The notes under the pieces were generated by a model. The model was not told the DNA's origin. It did not search any database and saw only the letters and a list, made by a program, of their open reading frames with translations. Positions 1 to 7,366 of a DNA stretch of 64,000 nt are shown here, piece by piece; the stretch's first letter is position 1, and each line of letters begins with the position of its first letter. Position numbers and translations under genes: made by a program. Location: contig NZ_JABUBU010000001.1 of NCBI RefSeq assembly GCF_019834675.1, positions 682,001-746,000 of the forward strand, in the 5' to 3' direction. This DNA is from Rhodococcoides corynebacterioides. Its GTDB lineage: Bacteria; Actinomycetota; Actinomycetes; Mycobacteriales; Mycobacteriaceae.

Positions 1-123
1 GCCGCGGCGGTCGCGGGGCTGCCGCGCAGTCGGGTGGTGGCGGTCGACAGTGGGCACAGTGTGCACCGAGATCGCTTCGAGGAGTTCAGGACTGCGGTGG
101 AGCCGTTCCTCGACGGTCTGTGA
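1..123 (+). CDS. alpha/beta hydrolase, C-terminal fragment
   Basis: Only the last 40 codons are in the window; the 5' end lies to the left. The visible tail contains VAVDSGHSVHRD and ends FLDGL, which resembles the catalytic-histidine loop (GHxxH) and final helix of alpha/beta-hydrolase-fold enzymes. The histidine of SGH would be the catalytic base. The substrate cannot be judged from this fragment. The stop codon overlaps the possible GTG start of the next gene in a GTGA arrangement, suggesting translational coupling. The family call rests on a short motif only. Confidence 0.5.
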   Translation, partial: AAAVAGLPRSRVVAVDSGHSVHRDRFEEFRTAVEPFLDGL

Positions 124-752
124 CCCGTCCAGACTCGTCGTCGACGCCTCGTGTCGACGTCGACCGCGACGCTACGGTCGGCGACATGCCGCTGCCCACG
201 CGCACCACCGAGCCGTTCGCCCTCACCGCACTCGACGCCCGACTTGCCGGCCGCGCGGCCCTGTACGGCGTGTCGGAGTTCAGTCTGATCACCGTCACCG
301 GATCCGGCGGTCCCGCCTACGTGCAGCTGCAGGTGTGTCCGTCCGGCGCGCGCTACCGCGCGGTGATCGAGAACCTGAGTCCGCGGGCGGCCCGCGATCT
401 GAGGAAGGGTTACATCGCCAACTTCCACCACCCGGTGCTGTACGCGCAGGCGCTGCGGCTCGCCGCCGTGCGCCTGTCCGAACTGCTGCCGATCTCGCCG
501 ACCACCCGCTCGGTGCTCCTCGCCGCGCCCGCGCTGGCCGCCACCGCCGACATCGCGGAGAACGTGGTCAATCTCTGGATGCACGAGGACACCCGGCGCA
601 TCACCGACGCCACCGCCACGACGTCGAGCGTGCTCGCCGCCGTCAAATGGACGGGCACGATCGGACCGCTGCTCTACCTCTCGCGCGGCTTCCTGCCCCT
701 GTGGTTCGGGGCCGTCCGGGACCGAGTGCCAGGATGGTCACGGAAGTCCTGA
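120..752 (+). CDS. hypothetical protein, probably membrane-associated
   Basis: I do not recognise a named family. The protein is 210 residues if the GTG overlapping the previous stop is used. An ATG at 186 would remove a polar, low-complexity first 22 residues and may be the real start; neither start has a strong ribosome binding site. Two hydrophobic stretches are visible, around residues 138-155 (ending in the motif ADIAEN) and 175-198, so an integral or peripheral membrane protein is plausible. An acidic-Asn motif of the D-x-x-EN type near a hydrophobic helix is common in small actinobacterial membrane proteins of unknown function. It lies between a hydrolase and an ABM protein, with no clear pathway link. 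Confidence 0.55.
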   Translation: MTRPDSSSTPRVDVDRDATVGDMPLPTRTTEPFALTALDARLAGRAALYGVSEFSLITVTGSGGPAYVQLQVCPSGARYRAVIENLSPRAARDLRKGYIANFHHPVLYAQALRLAAVRLSELLPISPTTRSVLLAAPALAATADIAENVVNLWMHEDTRRITDATATTSSVLAAVKWTGTIGPLLYLSRGFLPLWFGAVRDRVPGWSRKS

Positions 753-780
753 CATCCCAGCATCCACGGAGGATCCGACG

Positions 781-1074
781 ATGGCCGTCACCGCTCTGCT
801 CGACCTCAGCCTCGATCCGGCCCGCCTGCCGGAGGCGCATCGCGTGCTCGCCGAGACCCTCGTCGCCACACGGGGATTCGACGGGTGCCTGGACGTCCGC
901 GTGACCGCGGACGTCGAGGATCCCGCGCACGTCGTGGTCGTCGAGACGTGGCAGAGCCGGGAGCACGACGCCGCCTACCGCGCCTTCCGCGCGTCGCCCG
1001 AGGGGCGCAGCGAACTCGGCACCGTGCTGGTCGCCGCGCCGACGTTGACCGTGCTCGAGCAACTCGACATCTGA
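781..1074 (+). CDS. antibiotic biosynthesis monooxygenase (ABM) domain protein
   Basis: This 97-residue protein has the size and pattern of a single ABM (dimeric alpha/beta barrel) domain. A first strand (TALLDL) is followed by a helix and then by the characteristic VVVVETWQSREHDAAYRAF segment, where a strand runs into a helix containing conserved Trp and His. Such domains act as cofactor-free monooxygenases or as small-molecule or haem-binding dimers, and the sequence alone does not decide which. A purine-rich GGAGG sits about 8 bases before the ATG, so the start is well supported. The gene stands 28 bases after the preceding hypothetical gene and could share its transcript. Confidence 0.75.
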   Translation: MAVTALLDLSLDPARLPEAHRVLAETLVATRGFDGCLDVRVTADVEDPAHVVVVETWQSREHDAAYRAFRASPEGRSELGTVLVAAPTLTVLEQLDI

Positions 1075-1094
1075 GCGGATCCGGTGCGCGCCGG

Positions 1095-1871
1095 TCACGA
1101 CCGGTCGGCGAGCCAGGATGCGAAGTCCTGCTCGCCGCGGCGGAACTCGCCGGTGGGAAGCAGGGCGCCCGAGGCCATGCCGCGACCGGCGGCTCCCGGC
1201 ACGCGCAGGGGCAGCACCAGACGACGCGACCCGCGGGCGCGCAGGACCCGCCGAGCCAGTTCCACCTGTGATTCCGGTGCCGGACCGGCGATCTCGACGA
1301 CGGCCCGGCGCGGGGCGGCCGTGGCCACCTCGACGAGGAACGCCGCGACCTCGTCGACGGCGACCGGCCGGCTCCGCATGACCGGGACCACCGCGATCGG
1401 GCCCCGTGTCATGGTGAGGGTCTGGTCGGTGAACTCGTGGAACTGCGTCGCGCGAACCACGGTCCACGGCACGTCGGACTCGCGGATCAGCTTCTCCTGC
1501 AGCCGTTTTCCGGCGTAGTAGCCGGAGTCGACGCGGTCCGAGCCGACGATGGACAGTGCCACGTGATGTCCCACCCCGAGCCGCGCTTCCGCTCCCAGCA
1601 GCGTGCGGGTGACGGCGCCGAAGAACCGCTCGGAGGTCGACCGGGAGAGGGTGGTGACGTTGCTCGCGTCGATCACCGCCGCGACGCCGCCGAGGGCGTC
1701 GTCGAGCACCGTCGCGACGCCGCCGAGGGCGTCGTCGATCACCGCCGAGGGGACCGTCAGATCGATGCCGGCGGACCGGGACAGCACCACGGCCTCGTGT
1801 CCTGCGGCGCGGACGTGGTCCACGACCCGTCGTCCCGTCGTTCCCGTTCCTCCTGCCACGGCGATTCTCAC
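1095..1871 (-). CDS. NAD(P)-binding NmrA-like/SDR oxidoreductase
   Basis: This 258-residue protein opens with a Rossmann motif, VAVAGGTGTTGR type (GGTGxxGxxV), at residues 4-13, typical of atypical short-chain dehydrogenases of the NmrA/NAD(P)H-binding group. The YYAGK segment near residue 105 matches the YxxxK catalytic or structural pair, and WTVVRATQFHEF is a family hallmark. The substrate is unknown. The GTG start at 1871 is preferred because GGAAGGA lies just upstream; an ATG at 1898 is also in frame. The gene is divergent from an FAD monooxygenase, which may hint at a joint redox role. Residues near 45-65 contain an 11-residue tandem duplication (DDALGGVATVL/DDALGGVAAVI), reported separately. 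Confidence 0.8.
   Translation of the reverse strand: MRIAVAGGTGTTGRRVVDHVRAAGHEAVVLSRSAGIDLTVPSAVIDDALGGVATVLDDALGGVAAVIDASNVTTLSRSTSERFFGAVTRTLLGAEARLGVGHHVALSIVGSDRVDSGYYAGKRLQEKLIRESDVPWTVVRATQFHEFTDQTLTMTRGPIAVVPVMRSRPVAVDEVAAFLVEVATAAPRRAVVEIAGPAPESQVELARRVLRARGSRRLVLPLRVPGAAGRGMASGALLPTGEFRRGEQDFASWLADRS
1681..1746. repeat. 33-bp in-frame tandem duplication inside the NmrA-like gene
   Basis: Two adjacent 33-bp units, 1681-1713 and 1714-1746, both begin GCGACGCCGCCGAGGGCGTC and differ at two positions near their ends. The unit is a multiple of three, so the reading frame is kept and 11 residues are duplicated. It looks like a recent slippage or unequal-exchange event. Confidence 0.9.
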
Positions 1872-1977
1872 GATGGCCGTTCCTTCCCGTGTCGACATAC
1901 TGGAGCCGAGATGCGGCGTCCCATCGTGACATCGCGCGGGCGAGGCGAGAAGCCGAGTGAACGGAGAACCGAGGGCC

Positions 1978-3168
1978 ATGGCGGGTGCGTACGCGATCGT
2001 GTCGGGGGCGAGCATCGCGGGCCTGTCCGCCGCTCTGTGGCTCCGCCGAGCCGGATGGGACGTCACGGTGCTCGAGCGGGCGCCGCGGTTCCGCGACGGA
2101 GGGCAGAACGTCGACGTGCGCGGCATCGCACGGGACGTGCTGGACCGCGCCGGGCTGACCGAGCGGGTCCGTGCGCTGAACACCACCGAGACCGCCACCG
2201 TCATGATCGGTGACCGCGGGCCGATCGGCGAGCTGCCCTCCGATGGGCCGGACGGGCCGACGGCGGAGTTCGAGATCCTCCGCGGCGACCTGGCCGGGGC
2301 GATACGCGACCTCCTCCCGCCCGAGGTGACCGTCCGCTTCGGCGAGTCCGTGTCCGCGGTGCACGACGGCGGCCGCCGTGTCGTCACCACCTCGACGGAC
2401 GAGCTGCGCGGCGATCTGCTGGTGATCGCCGAGGGGGTGCGGTCGAGCACCCGCGATCTCGTCTTCGCCGACGACGTCGTCACGCGGGTGCCGATGGGGA
2501 TCGACATGGTGTTCGGCACGATCCCTCGGACGGCGGACGACGACGACCGGTGGCGTTGGTACATCACCCACGGCGGGCGGCAGGCCCATCTGCGGCCGGA
2601 CCCGCACGGCACCACCCGAGCGTTGCTCTCCTGTACCGCGGAGGACGATCTGGTGGGCGCGGACAGGGACCGCCTGCTCGCACTGCTGCGGCGCCGGTTC
2701 GGCGACGTCGGCTGGGCCGCTCCGCGCATTCTGGCCGGGTTCGCCGACACGGACGATCTCTACGTCGACCGGCTCGAACAGATCCGCATGAGCACCTGGC
2801 GTCGAGACCGGGTGGTGTGCCTCGGGGACGCCGCGTGGTGCGTCACCCCGCTCGGCGGCGGCGGTGCGTCCCTCGCTCTGACGGCCGGGTACGTGCTGGC
2901 CGCGTTCGTTCCGCCGGGGGCCGACGACGACACCGTGCGGCGCGGGCTCGCCGACGCCGAGCGGTGGTTGCGGCCGGTGGTCGACGAGGTGCAGTCCGTC
3001 GACCCGCGGGTGCTGCGCCTGGCCTATCCGCGGTCGCGGGCGGCGCTGGCGGTGACGCGTCTGGCGGTGCGGGCCGTGACGCGAACGCCGTTGTCCCGGC
3101 TGGTCGCCGGGGCGGGTGAGGTGGTGCCGACGGACCGGGACCTGCCGGAGTTCACGGCGCGCCGCTGA
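1978..3168 (+). CDS. FAD-dependent monooxygenase (aromatic hydroxylase/TetX-like)
   Basis: The roughly 396-residue protein has the three flavin-monooxygenase motifs in order. A dinucleotide-binding fold comes first (VSGASIAGLSAALWL near residues 7-21, then the ERAP acidic strand end). A DG-type motif follows, here AEGVRSSTRD around residue 155. The FAD ribityl-binding motif CLGDAAWCVTPLGGGGASL is near residue 281. This is the class A hydroxylase fold used on aromatic or polycyclic substrates; the substrate cannot be inferred. The first glycine of GxGxxG is replaced by Ser, which is common in this subgroup. The ATG at 1978 has GGAG and GAGGG upstream; a GTG at 1957 would add 7 residues. It is divergent from the NmrA-like reductase. 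Confidence 0.82.
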   Translation: MAGAYAIVSGASIAGLSAALWLRRAGWDVTVLERAPRFRDGGQNVDVRGIARDVLDRAGLTERVRALNTTETATVMIGDRGPIGELPSDGPDGPTAEFEILRGDLAGAIRDLLPPEVTVRFGESVSAVHDGGRRVVTTSTDELRGDLLVIAEGVRSSTRDLVFADDVVTRVPMGIDMVFGTIPRTADDDDRWRWYITHGGRQAHLRPDPHGTTRALLSCTAEDDLVGADRDRLLALLRRRFGDVGWAAPRILAGFADTDDLYVDRLEQIRMSTWRRDRVVCLGDAAWCVTPLGGGGASLALTAGYVLAAFVPPGADDDTVRRGLADAERWLRPVVDEVQSVDPRVLRLAYPRSRAALAVTRLAVRAVTRTPLSRLVAGAGEVVPTDRDLPEFTARR

Positions 3169-3183
3169 CCCCCGAGGGCGGGT

Positions 3184-5298
3184 TCAGTGGCCGATCCCGA
3201 CCTTCGCGTGCACCCGTTTCATCCAGGCGGGGGCCCACCAGTTGGCCTCGCCCATCAGCTTGACCAGGGACGGCACCAGCAGCATGCGGATGATGGTCGC
3301 GTCGATGATGAGCGCGAGGATCATGCCGACGCCGACGAACCGCATGATCGACAGGCCGGACACCGCGAAGGCGCCGGTGACGATGATGAGGATGAGGGCG
3401 GCGGCCGTCACGATGCGTCCCGTGCGCTGCGCGCCCACGAGGACGGCCGCCTCCGTGCTCGCGCCGGCCGTGCGGGCCTCGACCATGCGGGACATGAGGA
3501 ACACCTCGTAGTCCGTCGACAGGCCGAAGACCACGGCGAGGATCAGCACGACGAACGTCGCTTCCAGCGGTGCGGGACTGACGCCGAGCAGGGAGGCGCC
3601 GTTGCCCTCCTGGAAGATGAACGTCAGCGCGCCGAACGTCGCGGCCATGCTGAGCGCGGCCATGGCGACCGCCTTGATCGGCAGCACCACCGACCCGAAG
3701 GCCAGGAACAGCAGCACCAGGGTCGAGCCGACCATGATCGCGAGCATCACCGGCAGCCAGTGCATGATCGCGGTGTTGCCGTCGAGCACCAGGGCAGCCG
3801 CACCGCCCACGGTGAGTGTGGTGCCGTCCGGTTCGGGAATCGCGCGGATCTCCTTCACCAGTTCCTGCTGCTCGGTGGAGTCGACCCCGGAGGCGAACGT
3901 CGCGTCGATGACCACGAAATTGCCGCTGGCCGTTCCGAACTGCACGTTCGCCACACCCTCGACGGCGCGGGTGGCGGTGACGACCGCGTTGATCGCCGGC
4001 CCGTTCGGGCGTGCGGAGTCACCGGTCAACACCAGGGTGGCGCTGTCGCCGGTGCTGCGGAAGTCGTCGGTGAGCGTCTCGTAGGCGATGCGCGCGGGAT
4101 CGTCCGCGGGCAGAGCGGTGTAGGACACCTCGCCGAGCGTCGTCTTCAGCAGGGGGCTCGCGAGGATCAGCAGACCGGCGGTGATGACCGTCGCCACGAT
4201 CACCGGTCGCCGCATCACGCGGGTGACGATGCCGCCCCACAGGTGATGCGCGCGTTCCTCGCCACGATCCGACGCCGTGCGCGACCAGGTGATCGCGTTG
4301 ATGCGCGGGCCGAGGATGGCCAGGACGGCGGGTACCGCGGTGAGGGAGAGGATCGCGGCGCAGCCGACGGCGGCCATGGCGCCGTAGCCGAGCGAGCGGA
4401 TGATCGCCTGCGGGAAGACCAGCATTCCCGCGAACGCGCAGACGAGCAGCAGGCCGGAGAACGCGATGGTCCGCCCGGCCGTGAGCACCGTGCGTCGCGC
4501 GGCCTCGCGGCCGTCGGCGCCCTTCCGCAGTTCCTCGCGGAACCGGCTGACGACGAACAGGCCGTAGTCGATGGCCAGGCCGAGGCCCAGCAGCGAGGCC
4601 ACGTTGATCGCGAAGGACGAGATGTCGGTGAACTCCGTGAAGATGCGCAACACGGTGAGCGCCCCCGCGACGGCCAGGACTCCCACCGTCACCGGCACCG
4701 CGGCCGCCACCACGCCGCCGAAGATGAAGACCAGCAGGATCAGCGTGATCGGAATGGCGATGATCTCCGCCCGCACCAGGTCCTGCTGCAACTGGGTGTT
4801 GAACGAGATGCCGGCGACCGACGCCCCGGCGAACTGCGTCTGGATGCCCTGCGCCTCGAGCTTCGGCAGCAGGTCACCGAAGGACTGCAGGGTCACTCCC
4901 GTGTCACCGCCCAGGGACACCGTCGCGAGGGCCTTGGTGCCGTCGGTCGAGGCGAGGAATTCCTTCTGCGCGGCGGGCGCCGACCAGTAGGAGGTGACGT
5001 TCTCGGGCTGCACCTCGGCCTCGAACGCGTCGAGAACTCCGGTGACCTCGGGGCCGATGTCGTCGAGCGTGCGGCCCTCGGGGGCGGTGTAGATGGCGAT
5101 GATGTCCGGCGCGGCCGTGCCCAGGCCCTGGATCTGGCGGGACACCGCCACTGCTTCGCTGCCGGGGTCCTCGTACCCACCCTGGCTGAGCTTGCCGAAC
5201 ACGCCGAGTCCCCACGTGGCGCCGGTGAGCACGATCAGGACCGCGGCGATCAGCACCCACCACGGCCGTGACACCACGAACGACGCCCAACGTGTCAC
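3184..5298 (-). CDS. MMPL family RND transporter
   Basis: This 704-residue membrane protein has the MMPL/RND layout. One N-terminal helix (residues about 13-33, after RPWW) is followed by a large extracytoplasmic loop and a five-helix block (about 180-345). A second single helix, a second loop (about 390-500) and a second five-helix block follow. Conserved segments include GLGLAIDYGLFVVSRFREE, with the proton-relay Asp-Tyr pair, and the matching GLSTDYEVFLMSRMVE in the second half. Such proteins export lipids, siderophores or hydrophobic drugs using the proton gradient. At about 700 residues it is the short form found in many actinobacteria, not a full mycobacterial MmpL. The GTG start is preceded by GGGAGAA. 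No lipid-synthesis gene lies beside it, so the cargo is unknown. Confidence 0.88.
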   Translation of the reverse strand: MTRWASFVVSRPWWVLIAAVLIVLTGATWGLGVFGKLSQGGYEDPGSEAVAVSRQIQGLGTAAPDIIAIYTAPEGRTLDDIGPEVTGVLDAFEAEVQPENVTSYWSAPAAQKEFLASTDGTKALATVSLGGDTGVTLQSFGDLLPKLEAQGIQTQFAGASVAGISFNTQLQQDLVRAEIIAIPITLILLVFIFGGVVAAAVPVTVGVLAVAGALTVLRIFTEFTDISSFAINVASLLGLGLAIDYGLFVVSRFREELRKGADGREAARRTVLTAGRTIAFSGLLLVCAFAGMLVFPQAIIRSLGYGAMAAVGCAAILSLTAVPAVLAILGPRINAITWSRTASDRGEERAHHLWGGIVTRVMRRPVIVATVITAGLLILASPLLKTTLGEVSYTALPADDPARIAYETLTDDFRSTGDSATLVLTGDSARPNGPAINAVVTATRAVEGVANVQFGTASGNFVVIDATFASGVDSTEQQELVKEIRAIPEPDGTTLTVGGAAALVLDGNTAIMHWLPVMLAIMVGSTLVLLFLAFGSVVLPIKAVAMAALSMAATFGALTFIFQEGNGASLLGVSPAPLEATFVVLILAVVFGLSTDYEVFLMSRMVEARTAGASTEAAVLVGAQRTGRIVTAAALILIIVTGAFAVSGLSIMRFVGVGMILALIIDATIIRMLLVPSLVKLMGEANWWAPAWMKRVHAKVGIGH

Positions 5299-5395
5299 AG
5301 CAGTTCTCCCTCTCGAGGTGTTCTCCGTCCGACCCCCGGCAGCGACTGTAGTGAACCGACTCGAGGGAACTCTGTGACGTGTTCGGACCGGGCGG

Positions 5396-6241
5396 TCAGT
5401 CGGGTGTGTCGACGGGGTCGGCAGGGTCGGCCAGCTCGGAGGTGTCGACGGTCACCGCGGTGGGCGGTCGCAGCGCGGTGACGGTGGCCCAGCCGTGCTC
5501 GACGAGGCTCGCATCGCTGTCGTCGTCGGTCTCGGTGTGGATCTCGTCGAACCGCACGGTGACGAACTCGTCGTCGCGGTCGCCGATCTCGGCCTGCACG
5601 GCGCCGAAGGTCGCGAGCCGGGCGGCGCGGATGCCGCGTAGGTCCGACGGTGGCACGGCCGGCACGTTGACGTTGATCACGCGATCGGGGTCGAGATGGT
5701 CGAGGAACCACCGCAGGGCGCGGGCGGTGACGTCGGCCGCGGTGTCCCAGGACGTGGCGGCGGGTCGGGCGGCACCGGGGTCCGCGCTCGGGTCGCCGGT
5801 GCGCGACGACACGGCGGCGAGCGACGACGCGTCCACCCCGGCCAGCGACACGGCCAGCCCGGGGATGCCGTGGGTGACGGCGGTCAGAGCTGCACCGACG
5901 GTGCCGGAGTGCAGCACCGCCGACCCGGTGTTGGGGCCGTGATTGATGCCGGACAGCACGACGTCCGGTCGCGGCCCGAACGCGCCGCGCGAGGCGACGA
6001 AGGCGATGAGGGCGGGGGAGGCGTGCACCGCGAAGGCGTCCACGTCGAGATCGTCGACGACGGTGCGCGTACTGCGCAGCCGCCCGCCGTCCTCGAGTCC
6101 GGACAGCGCGGCGGACGCGCCGCTGCGTTCCTCGTGCGGCGCGGCGACCACGACGTCGAGTCCGGCCTCGACGGCCACCCGCGTCAGGACCGCGATGCCG
6201 CGGCTCGACACCCCGTCGTCGTTGGTGATCAGTGCGCGCAC
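5396..6241 (-). CDS. surE: 5'/3'-nucleotidase SurE
   Basis: The 281-residue protein starts RALITNDDGVSSRGI, the SurE N-terminal signature, in which the two aspartates of NDDG bind the catalytic divalent metal. SGINHGPNTGSAVLHSGTVGAA, the second hallmark (shown here only as a landmark near residue 105), supplies the metal-ligand Asn and the substrate loop. SurE enzymes dephosphorylate nucleoside monophosphates and short polyphosphate and are linked to stationary-phase survival. It is slightly longer than the usual 250 residues because of a low-complexity C-terminus (LADPADPVDTPD). The GTG start has a good GGGAGG 5 bases upstream. The gap of about 45 bases to the upstream PfkB-type kinase suggests they may be co-transcribed. 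Confidence 0.9.
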   Translation of the reverse strand: MRALITNDDGVSSRGIAVLTRVAVEAGLDVVVAAPHEERSGASAALSGLEDGGRLRSTRTVVDDLDVDAFAVHASPALIAFVASRGAFGPRPDVVLSGINHGPNTGSAVLHSGTVGAALTAVTHGIPGLAVSLAGVDASSLAAVSSRTGDPSADPGAARPAATSWDTAADVTARALRWFLDHLDPDRVINVNVPAVPPSDLRGIRAARLATFGAVQAEIGDRDDEFVTVRFDEIHTETDDDSDASLVEHGWATVTALRPPTAVTVDTSELADPADPVDTPD

Positions 6242-6286
6242 GATGACCTCCCGGTCGGCTGCTCGTCGATGTCCACTCGGTCTCCG

Positions 6287-7228
6287 TCACGGCCGGTACG
6301 GCCGCACCTCGACCGAGCGCGCGACCGTGTCGACCAGTCCTCGCTGTCCTGTACCCAGTCCACGTCGGGTCACGTTCGCGGTTCCGGCGGCCCCGCCGAG
6401 GCGCAGGGCGTCCTCCATCGAGGCGCCGTGTGCCAGGGCGGTGGCGATGCCGGCACTCATGGAATCGCCGGCGCCGTGGTGGTCGGTCTGCTCCAGCGCC
6501 GGGGTGAGCACCTCGAGGACCGTGCCGTCGACCAGGGCGAGGGCCGGCTCGGCGGCACGGGAGAGGACGACGGTCTCCGCGCCCTCGTCGTGCAGGGCAC
6601 GCATCGCGTCGATGAGCGCGTCCGGGTCCTCGGAGTCGGCCCGCCCGTCCTCGACGAGGTCCTCGTGGCTCATCTTGAGCACGGTGAGCCCGCCGGCGAG
6701 GGCGGCGGTGGCCGTCGGCCCGGAGAGGTCGGCGACCACCGGTGTGCCGAGGGAGCGCAGGTCGCTGCAGAGCCGTCGGTAGAAGTCGGGCGGGACGACT
6801 TCGTCGGTGTGCGGACCGCCGAGCAGGGCGATGTCGGCGCCGGCACCGCACTCGAGCGCGAGGCCGAAGAGGTCGTCGAGGGCGTGCCGGGCGAGCGGCG
6901 GGGGGTCGATGGTGGCGACCTCGGTACGTTCCCCGTCCCGACGATCGTGCACGTAGGACCCGGATTCGGTACCGAGGTCGACGGCGCGGACCGTGATGTT
7001 CTCGCGGCCGATGAGGTCGCGCAGGACGGCGCCGCTCTCGCCGCCGAACGCGCCGGTGAGCGTGACGTCGAGGCCGAGGTTGACGGCCATGCGGGCGATC
7101 CAGTGTCCCTGCCCGCCGGCGTGGACGTGCAACTCGGTGTTCCCGCCCGGTGCCGTGTCGAGGGTGATCGTCAGCAGGGGCGACGGTGCGAACACCATCG
7201 CCGTCGGGGTCTTCGCGGTGGTGGCCAT
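6287..7228 (-). CDS. PfkB-family carbohydrate kinase (FruK/LacC-like subgroup)
   Basis: This 313-residue protein has the ribokinase-like fold of the 1-phosphofructokinase/tagatose-6-phosphate kinase branch. It begins with the ITLDTAP strand and ends with the second PfkB signature, DHHGAGDSMSAG, where Asp255 would be the catalytic base beside the anion hole. The first signature is altered: GGQGHWIARM near residue 38 stands where most members read GGKGxNVA, so the sugar-contacting Asn is missing and the substrate may differ. The ATG is chosen because the preceding codons do not fit the family. It sits directly upstream of surE on the same strand; the two may form a small phosphate-metabolism unit, but this is inference. 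Confidence 0.8.
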   Translation of the reverse strand: MATTAKTPTAMVFAPSPLLTITLDTAPGGNTELHVHAGGQGHWIARMAVNLGLDVTLTGAFGGESGAVLRDLIGRENITVRAVDLGTESGSYVHDRRDGERTEVATIDPPPLARHALDDLFGLALECGAGADIALLGGPHTDEVVPPDFYRRLCSDLRSLGTPVVADLSGPTATAALAGGLTVLKMSHEDLVEDGRADSEDPDALIDAMRALHDEGAETVVLSRAAEPALALVDGTVLEVLTPALEQTDHHGAGDSMSAGIATALAHGASMEDALRLGGAAGTANVTRRGLGTGQRGLVDTVARSVEVRPYRP

Positions 7229-7310
7229 CGTGCCACTGTGCCCGTTTCGTCCCGTTGTGAAACGGGTTTGCGACGTGTCGGTGGGCCGTGCTGCAATGGT
7301 CTCATCGGTA

Positions 7311-7324
7311 CGAACACGTGTTCG
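7311..7324. promoter_or_regulatory. LexA (SOS) box upstream of dnaE2
   Basis: The sequence CGAACACGTGTTCG is a perfect 14-base palindrome matching the actinobacterial/Gram-positive LexA site CGAAC-N4-GTTCG. It ends 42 bases before the dnaE2 start. Induction by DNA damage through RecA/LexA is known for mycobacterial dnaE2 and is expected here. Confidence 0.9.
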
Positions 7325-7366
7325 AACACATGCCGGGCGTGACGGTCGAGAGGGGAGGGGGCGGAC

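Noticed and set aside
3187..5271. Long plus-strand frame opposite the MMPL gene
   Set aside because: Low-complexity Asp/His/Arg-rich translation with no family features; the minus strand encodes a clear transporter.
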